Assembly (NCBI GenBank): GCA_022729705.1 | Contig: DZAX01000014.1 | Span: forward strand, 1 to 55,357 | Origin: Helicobacter cetorum | GTDB lineage: Bacteria; Campylobacterota; Campylobacteria; Campylobacterales; UBA6016 | Direction: 5' to 3' | DNA: 55,357 bases | Part shown: piece by piece, positions 37,508 to 45,531 of the stretch | Layout of the letters: the number at the start of each line of letters is the position of its first letter | Numbering within the stretch: position 1 is the stretch's first letter | Made by a program: the position numbers and the translations under genes | The notes under the pieces: model-generated | The model's database searches: none | Told to the model about the DNA's origin: nothing | The model's input: only the letters and a program-made list of their open reading frames with translations

Positions 37508-38650
37508 TTAGCTTTCCCCACTTCTTTTCGCATAAAATTCACGCTTAAAATCTTGAAATTCATCTTTTAGTATCGCCGCTCTTATCTGTTTCATGAGGTT
37601 TAGATAGTAGTGCAAGTTGTGAATTGTGGCGAGCCTATAAAAAGTCAGCTCTTTTGTGCGAAACAGGTGGCACATATAAGCTCTCGTATATCTACGACAC
37701 ACAGGGCAGTCCCACTCTTCGTCTATAGGCTTTTGGTCTAGTATATATCTAGCCGCTTTGATATTTACTTTGCCAAAACTTGTAAAAAGAGTACCATTTC
37801 TAGCGTTTCTAGTCGGCATCACGCAATCAAACATATCCACGCCTCTTTCGATATTCTCAACCAAATCCTCAGGCGTTCCGACTCCCATAAGATAACGCGG
37901 CTTTTCATGCGGCAAAAAAGGCGTAGTCCACTCAACCGTGTCATACATAGCCGCACTCTCCTCGCCCACAGATAATCCACCTATCGCAAAGCCGTCAAAG
38001 CTTTTGCCCTCTGACTCCAAAGATACAAGCCCCTCGGCTGAGAGCTTACGAAACGCTTTATCTACGCCGCCCTGCACTATCGCAAAGAGATTGTTTGTCG
38101 CGGCTTTGCCGTTTGCTTGCTGCGCCTTATGATACACGAGGCTTCTTTTTGCCCATTCGGTTGTGCGCTCTACTGATTTTTTGATTCGCTCTTGCTCTGC
38201 CGGAAGAGCGATGAGGTCGTCTAGCACCATCATAATGTCGCTGTTTAGCTCGTATTGTATATCAAGCACTTTTTCAGCTGTGAAGTAGTGGCTGCTTCCG
38301 TCTATATGGCTTTTAAATTTTATACCGTCATCAGAGGCTTTTGATATATCGGAGAGGCTAAACGCCTGAAAACCGCCGCTATCGGTCAAAAATGCACCTT
38401 GGTAGGTCGTAAAGCCGTGAAGTCCGCCCATCTTATCCACGACGGGGCTTCCGGGGCGCAAATATGTGTGGTAGGTGTTTGCGAGTATGATTTTTGCGCC
38501 AAGCTCCTCTATGTCCGCCATATCGAGAGCTTTGACGCTTGCCACTGTGCCGACAGGCATAAATACGGGGGTTTGTATCTCGCCTCTTGTCGTTTTGATA
38601 GAGCAGGCTCTAGCCCGCCCGTCTACTTTTTCTACTGTAAATTCAAACAT
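37508..38650 (-). CDS. tgt: tRNA-guanine transglycosylase (intact copy)
   Basis: A 380-residue TIM-barrel enzyme with [12 protein letters not shown] (active-site Asp), [14 protein letters not shown] (nucleophile region) and the zinc site [16 protein letters not shown] plus HNLHYY. It exchanges guanine 34 for preQ1 in tRNAs with GUN anticodons. Its 3' 628 bases recur at 32063-32690, bounding the RADAR-like operon. The C-terminus here (SGES) differs from the truncated copy (SGGNSF), so divergence starts a few bases before the stop. Confidence 0.97.
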   Translation of the reverse strand: MFEFTVEKVDGRARACSIKTTRGEIQTPVFMPVGTVASVKALDMADIEELGAKIILANTYHTYLRPGSPVVDKMGGLHGFTTYQGAFLTDSGGFQAFSLSDISKASDDGIKFKSHIDGSSHYFTAEKVLDIQYELNSDIMMVLDDLIALPAEQERIKKSVERTTEWAKRSLVYHKAQQANGKAATNNLFAIVQGGVDKAFRKLSAEGLVSLESEGKSFDGFAIGGLSVGEESAAMYDTVEWTTPFLPHEKPRYLMGVGTPEDLVENIERGVDMFDCVMPTRNARNGTLFTSFGKVNIKAARYILDQKPIDEEWDCPVCRRYTRAYMCHLFRTKELTFYRLATIHNLHYYLNLMKQIRAAILKDEFQDFKREFYAKRSGES

Positions 38651-38744
38651 TAACTGATTTTTTCCGTTTCTATCGCAACCAAATATGGCGTTTTTGACGC
38701 AATTTTACTACAAAAGCGCCAAAAGCTCTTTTTTTACACGGCAA

Positions 38745-39009
38745 AATTTTTGGAGACAACGGGCTTGAATTTGCCGATAAATTCGCAAGAGGTAAAAAAT
38801 GCTGACGAGCGGTAATCATAAGTTTGATGTAGAGTGCAGTAAAGACAATATAGAGCATAGACTTACAGCTCCTGCTACACCTAAAACCAAATATAGAGGA
38901 GTTAAATAAGTTTTTGATACATTGCAATACAAAAAAATTTTAAGATTTCACCTGATGAGTTTTATGTTACTCTTTTAAATAGAATGGTGCAATGTGGTGA
39001 AACTTGACA
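38745..39009 (+). mobile_element. Decayed 3' end of an IS481-type transposase
   Basis: Three separated reading segments resemble the end of an IS481/rve transposase: GDNGLEFADKFARGKK (DDE Asp region), then FDVECSKDNIEHRLTAPATP (strand before the catalytic Glu), then KISPDEFYVTLLNRMVQCGET ending in a TGA inside GGTGAAACTTGACA. Frame breaks and missing parts show it is dead. The closing 19 bases (38991-39009) are the presumed terminal inverted repeat. No 5' part is seen before tgt. Confidence 0.65.
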
Positions 39010-39033
39010 ACCAAAAAATTTTAAAGGCTTCTA

Positions 39034-40167
39034 ATGGATTTGTTACAAGAGAGAGTTCGCACGTCAAGACTTTTGGGTTGTGACGACTCTTTGGTTCTTC
39101 ACGGCGGAGGAAACACCTCGGTCAAAATAGATAATATACTTTGGGTCAAGGGTAGCGGCTGGGATCTTGGCTCTATCGAAGCGGGCGGTTTTGCTCCCGT
39201 AAAAATGGAAGTTTTGCTTGATATAGCCTCAAAAGAGATGATAAGCGACTCTGAACTTGTAAGGCTCCAAAAAGAGGGCATGATAGATAAGACCGCTCCA
39301 GCTCCGTCTATAGAAGCGGTGGTTCACGCCATTATCCCGTATAGATTTGTAGACCACACTCATGCGGACGCGGTGGTGACTATCTCTAATACGCCAAACG
39401 GCAAAGAGCTTATCAAAGAGATTTACGGCGAAAAGGTCGTAGTTGTGGATTATGTAATGCCTGGGTTTATACTCTCAAAGGCGATGCAAAAAGAGCTTAA
39501 CGGCAAAAATTGGGGTGAGATAGAGGGGATAATCCTGCTAAATCATGGTATTTTCAGCTTTGACGAAGATGCGGAGGCGAGCTACCAAAAGATGCTATCG
39601 CTTGTCAAAAAAGCGTCCGATTATTTGGACAAAAACGCCGATATAGCGAGTAGCGTCGAAAAAAGTGACATAAGCGAAGAGACAAAAGAGGCGCTAAAGA
39701 CGAGCATATCAGTGCTCAGGGGTTGTGATGTGATTATTGCGACGATAGATACAACATCAGCCAAAAAACTCGCACACCTAGAGACGCTAGAAGAGACTCT
39801 ATCCAGCGGCCTCCTTACCCCCGAACACGTCATAAGGACAAAACCAAAAGCGGCGATTATAGAAGAGGATAAAGAAGAAGAGAGCGTCAAGAGATACGCC
39901 GATTGGTACAAAAGCTACTTTACAAAGTACAACGACGGCTCAAAAACTATGCTAGACCCTGCGCCAAGATGGGGCGTAGTAAAAGGTAAAGGGGTATTTG
40001 TGTGCGCCAAAGATGAAAAAGAAGCCAAAATCTTATCAGACATCGTCAGTCATACTATAGACGCAATGCTAAAAGCCTTAATGCTCGGAGGCTGGAAGAG
40101 CCTAAGTGAAGCTGATATATTCGCGATGGAGTATTGGGAGCTTGAACAAGCAAAGCTAAAAAAGTAA
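39034..40167 (+). CDS. Class II aldolase/adducin family protein
   Basis: A 377-residue protein with HGGGNTSVK, the metal-binding VDHTHADAVV and LLNHGIFSF motifs. It matches the aldolase half of RhaD-like bifunctional aldolase/short-chain dehydrogenases but stops where the dehydrogenase half would begin, so it is a stand-alone form. Probable substrate: a ketose or aldose phosphate. Neighbouring cupin and sugar-kinase genes suggest a small sugar-related locus. Confidence 0.83.
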   Translation: MDLLQERVRTSRLLGCDDSLVLHGGGNTSVKIDNILWVKGSGWDLGSIEAGGFAPVKMEVLLDIASKEMISDSELVRLQKEGMIDKTAPAPSIEAVVHAIIPYRFVDHTHADAVVTISNTPNGKELIKEIYGEKVVVVDYVMPGFILSKAMQKELNGKNWGEIEGIILLNHGIFSFDEDAEASYQKMLSLVKKASDYLDKNADIASSVEKSDISEETKEALKTSISVLRGCDVIIATIDTTSAKKLAHLETLEETLSSGLLTPEHVIRTKPKAAIIEEDKEEESVKRYADWYKSYFTKYNDGSKTMLDPAPRWGVVKGKGVFVCAKDEKEAKILSDIVSHTIDAMLKALMLGGWKSLSEADIFAMEYWELEQAKLKK

Positions 40168-40187
40168 GAAAAGGAGGGGCGTATTCG

Positions 40188-40577
40188 ATGAAAAAAATTA
40201 TTCTATTTTTTTTTATTGCGCCTTGTTTTGTTGTTGCGATAGATGAGGCTCGCACAAGCACTAGATACATCAAAAACAACGGAGAGTTTGGCTCCAAAGT
40301 CAATGGTACTATATTTAACAGCAACTCTTCATATACGACTACGATTAATATGATTGGCGGGGTGGGACTTCATAGCAGGGGCGAATACAGTCAAAAATTT
40401 GGCAATATGACTATTCATAGCGACCAATATGCGTACTCCATGAGAATCGGGAATACGTTTTATCACAGTAATGGCACATACGACATAAAAAATGCATCGT
40501 TTATAAAAAATAGCCTTGGCACATACGACGCATCTGTGTATAATGTAGATGGTAGTTATACGATACTTAGGAAATAA
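40188..40577 (+). CDS. Small secreted protein of unknown function
   Basis: A 129-residue protein with a signal peptide (about 1-17) and a Ser/Thr/Asn/Tyr-rich mature part built of short beta-like repeats (NGTIFNSNSSY, SNGTYDIKNASF, DGSYTILRK). The AGGAGGGG ribosome site 9 bases ahead is strong. No family recognised. It follows the aldolase by 20 bases and ends in a bidirectional terminator. Confidence 0.65.
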   Translation: MKKIILFFFIAPCFVVAIDEARTSTRYIKNNGEFGSKVNGTIFNSNSSYTTTINMIGGVGLHSRGEYSQKFGNMTIHSDQYAYSMRIGNTFYHSNGTYDIKNASFIKNSLGTYDASVYNVDGSYTILRK

Positions 40578-40606
40578 GAGGGCGAGCAAAACCCGCTCTC
40601 TTATTT
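40572..40606. terminator. Bidirectional intrinsic terminator
   Basis: A 13-bp stem with one wobble (AAATAAGAGGGCG / CGCTCTCTTATTT) and a 9-base loop lies between two convergent genes, with A-rich left and T-rich right flanks, so it can serve both. Confidence 0.8.
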
Positions 40607-40966
40607 ATACTCTTGCCCCGGCTTCCAATCAATATACACGCTGTCTTTTTCGACTGAATGTATCGATTTCACAAAGACGGATTTGAAGTTTTTATCACTC
40701 ACATTGCGAAAGTAGTGCGACTCGCCCGGTGCGCACTGCAAGTAGTCGCCCGCCTTGAGCACGATAAGCTCGCCTAGCACCCACACTTCGCACTCACCCT
40801 CAAGCGCAAAAAAAGACTCCTCTTGCCTCTCATGCGCATGACACGGATGCTCTTCGCCCGGGGTGATTACCACAACGCCAAAATCTATATTTGGTCCTTT
40901 GGCTAAATATTTTGGTCCGTGGTCGCCAAATCTATATTCGTGTTCATTTTCGTTTGTTTTTAGCAA
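40601..40966 (-). CDS. Cupin-domain protein
   Basis: A 121-residue single-domain cupin with motif 1 HPCHAHERQEESFFALEGE (metal ligands His, His, Glu) and motif 2 near residues 78-90 (PGESHYFRN). Family members are small sugar-binding or metabolite-modifying proteins. It precedes lsrK's 3' end in reverse order: the kinase ends 110 bases upstream on the same strand, with a family A repeat in between. Confidence 0.85.
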   Translation of the reverse strand: MLKTNENEHEYRFGDHGPKYLAKGPNIDFGVVVITPGEEHPCHAHERQEESFFALEGECEVWVLGELIVLKAGDYLQCAPGESHYFRNVSDKNFKSVFVKSIHSVEKDSVYIDWKPGQEYK

Positions 40967-40983
40967 TTTATATATCCTTTTGA

Positions 40984-41055
40984 TTAATTCTCACATTTTG
41001 CGCAAAGCCCAAAATGAGGTCTTCGGCAGACAGCTCTCGCAGCTTGCCGCTCTTA
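40984..41055 (+). repeat. Family A intergenic repeat, copy 3
   Basis: TTAATTCTCACATTTT, GCAAAGCCCAAAATGAGG, TCTTCGGCAGA and a GC-rich dyad, as in copies 1 and 2. Located in the gap between the lsrK stop and the cupin start. Confidence 0.75.
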
Positions 41056-41075
41056 TAAAAATAGTTTTGCTATTT

Positions 41076-42635
41076 TTATAATCCCGGAGCTTTCCACATC
41101 GGCGTTGTGACGCCCGCATCAAGTAGCCCTAACATACTCTCATAAGCTGTTGCCCAGTTGTGTTTTAGCTCGTCGTATATCGGCTTATTTGAGGCGTTTG
41201 GCAAAAACTCTTTATCCCATTTGACTAGATTTTTTGCGCACTCTTCAATAGAGCCGTATATCCCCACGCCAACACCGGCGGCAAAGGCGGCTCCAAGGCT
41301 TGTCGCTTCTTTTACGACGGGTGTTTTGACGACGAGCCCCGTGACGTCTGAGAGTATCTGAGGCCACAAAAACCCTTTTGACGCTCCGCCTGCAAAGACG
41401 ATGTGAGATGGGTTTGCGCCGCTAAACTTTGCGACCGCTTCCAGATTGACGGCGCTCACGATAGCCGCATTCTCTTCAAGGGAGCGAAACAGAGCCGCTA
41501 CGCCCATCTTTTCGTGATCAAACGGTAGATTGAGAAACGACGGGGCGGCGTGTCTCCACTTGCCGTATTTCATCGCATCCGAAAATATCGGTATTATCCC
41601 GTAGCTTCCGACGGGAATATGCGAGGCTAGCCCCTCCAGATACTCGTACGCATCCACTCCAAGCCTCGCCGCTTCATCTTTTTGTGCTTTGGCGAGCGTA
41701 TCGCGAAACCATCTCATCACAAGCCCCGCAAAAAACGTAATACCCTCCGCTTGCGACAATCCCTCAACCACATGCGGATTTATACGAAGATTCATAGACG
41801 GGTCAACCACTCCGCTTTTGATATTTATCACCTGTTGCCAAAACGTGCCGCCAAGCACGGCGCACTCGTTTTCGCGCACCACGCCAAGTCCCGCCGAACC
41901 CATCTGCACATCGCCGCCGCCCATTGCCACAGGCGTTTTGGCGGATAAGCCGCACTCCGCCGCCGCTTTTTGCGTCACCTCTCCGATTATCTTGCCAGAT
42001 TCAAATATAGGCGGAAAAATATCGCTTTTTAACCCTACTTTTGACGCCATATCGGTAGCCCAATTTCTCGTTTTTAGGTCAAACACTCCCGTCGTGCCGC
42101 CGTTTGACGGGTCTGCGGCAAAAACGCCGCTAAGTCGATACAAAACCCATGAGTCTATCATCGTGAGATACGCTACTTTGTCGTACACATCGGGACGGTT
42201 GTTTTTGAGCCACATCAATCTTGGCAAAGCCCCAAGCGCAAAAGTCTGCCCACTTTTTGCGTAAAACTCCTCTTCAACACCCGCAAACTCTTTTTTCATA
42301 TTAGCGACTTCAACGCCCGCCCTTGAGTCTACATTTGCCACCGCCCAAATCTCCGCACCGAATTTGTCATGCAATACAATCCCCTCGCGCATACTCGTAG
42401 CCGTGACGACCGATATATCATCCGCCTTTACACAAGACGTCTCTATCGCTTTTTTGACGCACCTGCATATCAGTGCCCAACCGCTTTGCGTATCAAAATT
42501 CATCGCCCCAGCCACACCCTCTTCAGCGGCGTGCGTCCACTCCTCTTGCCCAACACCCAGCTGCGCCCCACCCTCGTCAAAGACGACAGCCCTAGCGCTC
42601 CCAGTTCCAGCATCGATAGCCAGCAAATAACCCAT
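41076..42635 (-). CDS. lsrK: LsrK-type autoinducer-2 kinase (FGGY family)
   Basis: A 519-residue FGGY kinase beginning MGYLLAIDAGTGSARAVVFD and ending MWKAPGL. It shares with enterobacterial LsrK the SMREGIVL, ANVDSRA, GGGDVQMG, GGTFWQQV and PIFSDAM segments, as I recall that sequence, so it is closer to LsrK than to xylulose or glycerol kinases. LsrK phosphorylates the open form of AI-2 in the cytoplasm. No other lsr gene (transporter, LsrR, LsrF, LsrG) is in the window, so the in vivo substrate may differ. Confidence 0.85.
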   Translation of the reverse strand: MGYLLAIDAGTGSARAVVFDEGGAQLGVGQEEWTHAAEEGVAGAMNFDTQSGWALICRCVKKAIETSCVKADDISVVTATSMREGIVLHDKFGAEIWAVANVDSRAGVEVANMKKEFAGVEEEFYAKSGQTFALGALPRLMWLKNNRPDVYDKVAYLTMIDSWVLYRLSGVFAADPSNGGTTGVFDLKTRNWATDMASKVGLKSDIFPPIFESGKIIGEVTQKAAAECGLSAKTPVAMGGGDVQMGSAGLGVVRENECAVLGGTFWQQVINIKSGVVDPSMNLRINPHVVEGLSQAEGITFFAGLVMRWFRDTLAKAQKDEAARLGVDAYEYLEGLASHIPVGSYGIIPIFSDAMKYGKWRHAAPSFLNLPFDHEKMGVAALFRSLEENAAIVSAVNLEAVAKFSGANPSHIVFAGGASKGFLWPQILSDVTGLVVKTPVVKEATSLGAAFAAGVGVGIYGSIEECAKNLVKWDKEFLPNASNKPIYDELKHNWATAYESMLGLLDAGVTTPMWKAPGL

Positions 42636-42723
42636 ATATGTGCTCCAAAATATTTTTTATTAAATCCAAATAGTGATTTTTAGTAAACCTCCGCTAAAAA
42701 ACCAAAACCGCACTAGCTTTGGT

Positions 42724-44265
42724 TTAATCAGCCGCCCTCTCCCACTCCACCGCACTAACCCCTCTGCTTACCGAATCAAACTCCACACCCACAAGCCAAA
42801 TCTCTTTACCCTCGTTTTGGTATTTTTTGGCGTACTCTTTGTCTTTTATCTGCTTTAGAGCCTTACCCTCTCCGTCTACTTTAAACTCTAAGATATAAAT
42901 AAAGTTTTGAAGTTTTAGGGTTAAGTCTATTCTGCCGCTACTTGTTGTGTCTTCCGCTGTCATATCTATACCAAGAGAAGCAAGGTAAGCATAAAGTACA
43001 GAAGCGTAGTAGCCCTCATATTTTTCTATCTTGTTTTTTGTGTAGTTGTTGTAGGGAATAGAGGCGAATAGGGAGATTATAGTAGTTTTGAAGGTTTCTA
43101 GGTCGGCGACTAGGAGGGCTTTTAGTAGTTTTGGTTTTGTCCTTACACTCTCTTGCCCATCGCCTGTCATCGCTTTAAAAAAGCTGTTGTTTAGGCTTGA
43201 TTTTACTTCTAGATTTGGGATTTTGAGGTGGTAGCTTATGAAATTTCCAACTCTCTCTTGTTTGTCTATTGTGAGATAGCCTGATTGAAAAAGTAATGAC
43301 TCTATTTTTATATTCTCTATCTCAAAGCTCTCCATTAGCTCGTTATCCGCAACCAAACTCTCAATGGACGGCAGATAATAACCGCTCTCCTCAACAAGCT
43401 TAATCAAAAAAGTAGGAGTCCCCGTCTCAAACCAATAAGCTCTAAACTCCTTATCGGGAGAGTCTAAAAACAGTAGAATATCAAAAGGATTATATACACT
43501 TATCCCAAGCCAAGAGTAACCGTTGTACCATCTTTTTACCTCTTCTATGTCTACGTCCTCCAAATACTCTTCAAAGCTCTCTTCTACATCTTTTTGAGTG
43601 TATCCGCATATTGTAGAGTAGCGTTTGTCTAGGCTTATGTCTTTTAGGTTGTTTAGTCCTGAGAAGATAGAGGTTTTGGCAAATTTACTAACTCCTGTTA
43701 GAAAAGCAAACTTTAGGTCTTCATCCGCTCCTTTTATGATTGTATAAAATCCTTTTAGGATTTCTCTGAACTCTTTGGCTAATGGGAGGTTTTCTATGTT
43801 GTCTAATATTGGTTTGTCGTATTCGTCTACTAAGACTACTACTTGTGAGTTTGTTTTTTCTTTTAGGGCGGTTATTAGTTCTTTGAAGGCTTCGTAGTAC
43901 TCTTCTCTTTCAAGTTCTATAGCGTAAGACTTAGCAACGTCTTTTAGTCTATGCAAGATAAAAGATTTTAGTTTTTCAGGGGTTTCGGCTTTTTGATTTC
44001 CAAAGTCTATTTTTATTACAGGGTAGCTTTTGCTCCAGTCGTATTTGTCGTAGATATAAAGCCCCTTGAAGAGTTCTTGTTTGCCCTCAAAGATTGATGA
44101 TAGGGTGTCAAGAAATAGGGATTTGCCGAAGCGTCTTGGGCGGGAGAGGAAGTAATACTTGCTGTTTTCTATTAACTCTAAAGCCTCTTTTGTTTTGTCT
44201 ATGTAGATGTAGTTGTCTTCTCTTATGTTTGATAGGGATTGTATGCCTATTGGGAGTTTTTTCAT
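42724..44265 (-). CDS. AAA-ATPase-like / PD-(D/E)XK nuclease family protein
   Basis: A 513-residue protein: N-terminal AAA-like domain with SRPRRFGKSLFLDTL (Walker A) and VVLVDEYDKPILD (Walker B-like), a middle helical region, and a C-terminal nuclease-fold segment (GRIDLTLKLQNFIYILEFKVDG with D and ExK). This is the AAA-ATPase_like plus DUF1703 family, often multicopy and mobile in bacteria; its function is unproven. It is monocistronic and follows an IS-end-like repeat near ispG. Confidence 0.88.
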   Translation of the reverse strand: MKKLPIGIQSLSNIREDNYIYIDKTKEALELIENSKYYFLSRPRRFGKSLFLDTLSSIFEGKQELFKGLYIYDKYDWSKSYPVIKIDFGNQKAETPEKLKSFILHRLKDVAKSYAIELEREEYYEAFKELITALKEKTNSQVVVLVDEYDKPILDNIENLPLAKEFREILKGFYTIIKGADEDLKFAFLTGVSKFAKTSIFSGLNNLKDISLDKRYSTICGYTQKDVEESFEEYLEDVDIEEVKRWYNGYSWLGISVYNPFDILLFLDSPDKEFRAYWFETGTPTFLIKLVEESGYYLPSIESLVADNELMESFEIENIKIESLLFQSGYLTIDKQERVGNFISYHLKIPNLEVKSSLNNSFFKAMTGDGQESVRTKPKLLKALLVADLETFKTTIISLFASIPYNNYTKNKIEKYEGYYASVLYAYLASLGIDMTAEDTTSSGRIDLTLKLQNFIYILEFKVDGEGKALKQIKDKEYAKKYQNEGKEIWLVGVEFDSVSRGVSAVEWERAAD

Positions 44266-44339
44266 GGGTTTTGCTCTTGTTGGGGGTTTTGGGGATTATA
44301 GCATTATTATCTCTACATAATTCGACTCTTTTAGAGAGG

Positions 44340-44358
44340 TGTCAAGTTTTACCACATT
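44340..44358 (-). repeat. IS-end-like repeat overlapping the ispG stop codon
   Basis: TGTCAAGTTTTACCACATT differs by one base from the motif at 18142 and 38991. The ispG stop codon (44357-44359) lies in it, so the gene's last codons border an old insertion or excision. Confidence 0.5.
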
Positions 44359-45430
44359 ACTCCGCTCGTCTTTCAAACTCTAAAGCCGCTTTTTCAACCT
44401 CTTCTATAAATCTTTTCTTTAGTTCGCTCTCTTTTAGCTTTGCCGTTATTTCACCTTTTACGATAATAAGCCCCTCGCCTTTGCCGTAAGCTATCGCCAC
44501 GTCAGCGTGCTTTGCTTCTCCTAATGCGTTTACGGCGCAACCCATTACGGAGATATTGAGCGGGGCTTTGATGTGAGCTGTACGCTCCTCTATCTCTTTT
44601 ACGGCACCCACAAGGTCGGCTTCCAGTCTTGCGCATGTGGGGCAAGAGATAATATTTACGCCCTCTTTTACTATTCCTAAGCTTTTTAGTATCGTCTTGC
44701 CTACTTTTATCTCTTCTTCTAGTTCGCCCGTGATAGAGACTCTCATCGTATCGCCTATTCCGTCCATCAGCAAAGAGCCAAGAGCAATGGAAGATTTGAT
44801 TGTGGAGCCAAAAAGAGTGCCCGCCTCCGTCACGCCTATATGAAACGGATACTCCACAAGGGGGCGAAGCTCTTTGTACGCCTCTACGGTGCGAAGTACG
44901 TCGCTTGCTTTCATAGAGAGCTTAATATTGGTAAAATCGGCGTCCTCAAGAGCTTTGATATTATAAAGAGCCGACTCAACCATCGCTTTTGGCGTCTGCC
45001 CATACTTCTCTTCAAACATCTTTTCGAGGCTTCCGGCGTTTACGCCTATGCGTATCGGAAGGTTTCGCTCTTTACACGCCTTGACAACCTCCAAAACTCT
45101 TGACTTATCGCCGATATTTCCGGGGTTTATGCGTATACAATCGACAAATTCAGCGGATATAAGCGCCAAACGATAGTTAAAGTGTATATCCGCCACTAGC
45201 GGAATAGCTATGCGTTTTTTTATCTCTTTTAGAGCTTTTGCGCTCTCTTCGTCAGGCACAGAGACTCGCACAATATCGCATCCGGCGAAATGCAAACGGT
45301 TTATCTGCTCCACGGTCGCCTCTACGTCGCAGGTTTTTGAATACGTCATAGATTGCACAGATATTGGCGCATCGCCGCCTACGGCAACACCCCCTACAAA
45401 TATTTTTTTTGTCTTATATCGTTTTATCAT
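44357..45430 (-). CDS. ispG: IspG, (E)-4-hydroxy-3-methylbut-2-enyl-diphosphate synthase
   Basis: A 357-residue enzyme with [15 protein letters not shown] at the start, IRINPGNIG, and the Fe-S cysteines in ISCPTCAR and [11 protein letters not shown]. It converts the cyclic diphosphate MEcPP to HMBPP in the MEP isoprenoid pathway. Length and motifs are typical of the bacterial short form. Its stop codon lies in an IS-end-like repeat. Confidence 0.96.
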   Translation of the reverse strand: MIKRYKTKKIFVGGVAVGGDAPISVQSMTYSKTCDVEATVEQINRLHFAGCDIVRVSVPDEESAKALKEIKKRIAIPLVADIHFNYRLALISAEFVDCIRINPGNIGDKSRVLEVVKACKERNLPIRIGVNAGSLEKMFEEKYGQTPKAMVESALYNIKALEDADFTNIKLSMKASDVLRTVEAYKELRPLVEYPFHIGVTEAGTLFGSTIKSSIALGSLLMDGIGDTMRVSITGELEEEIKVGKTILKSLGIVKEGVNIISCPTCARLEADLVGAVKEIEERTAHIKAPLNISVMGCAVNALGEAKHADVAIAYGKGEGLIIVKGEITAKLKESELKKRFIEEVEKAALEFERRAE

Positions 45431-45531
45431 ATCGTCTCTCCATTAATACATTAAGCTTTTGTAGTTTTGTTTAAAACCTTATTAGCTAAGATTAGCGCAA
45501 AACGCCAATAAAAAACACTAAGAGGCTCCTT

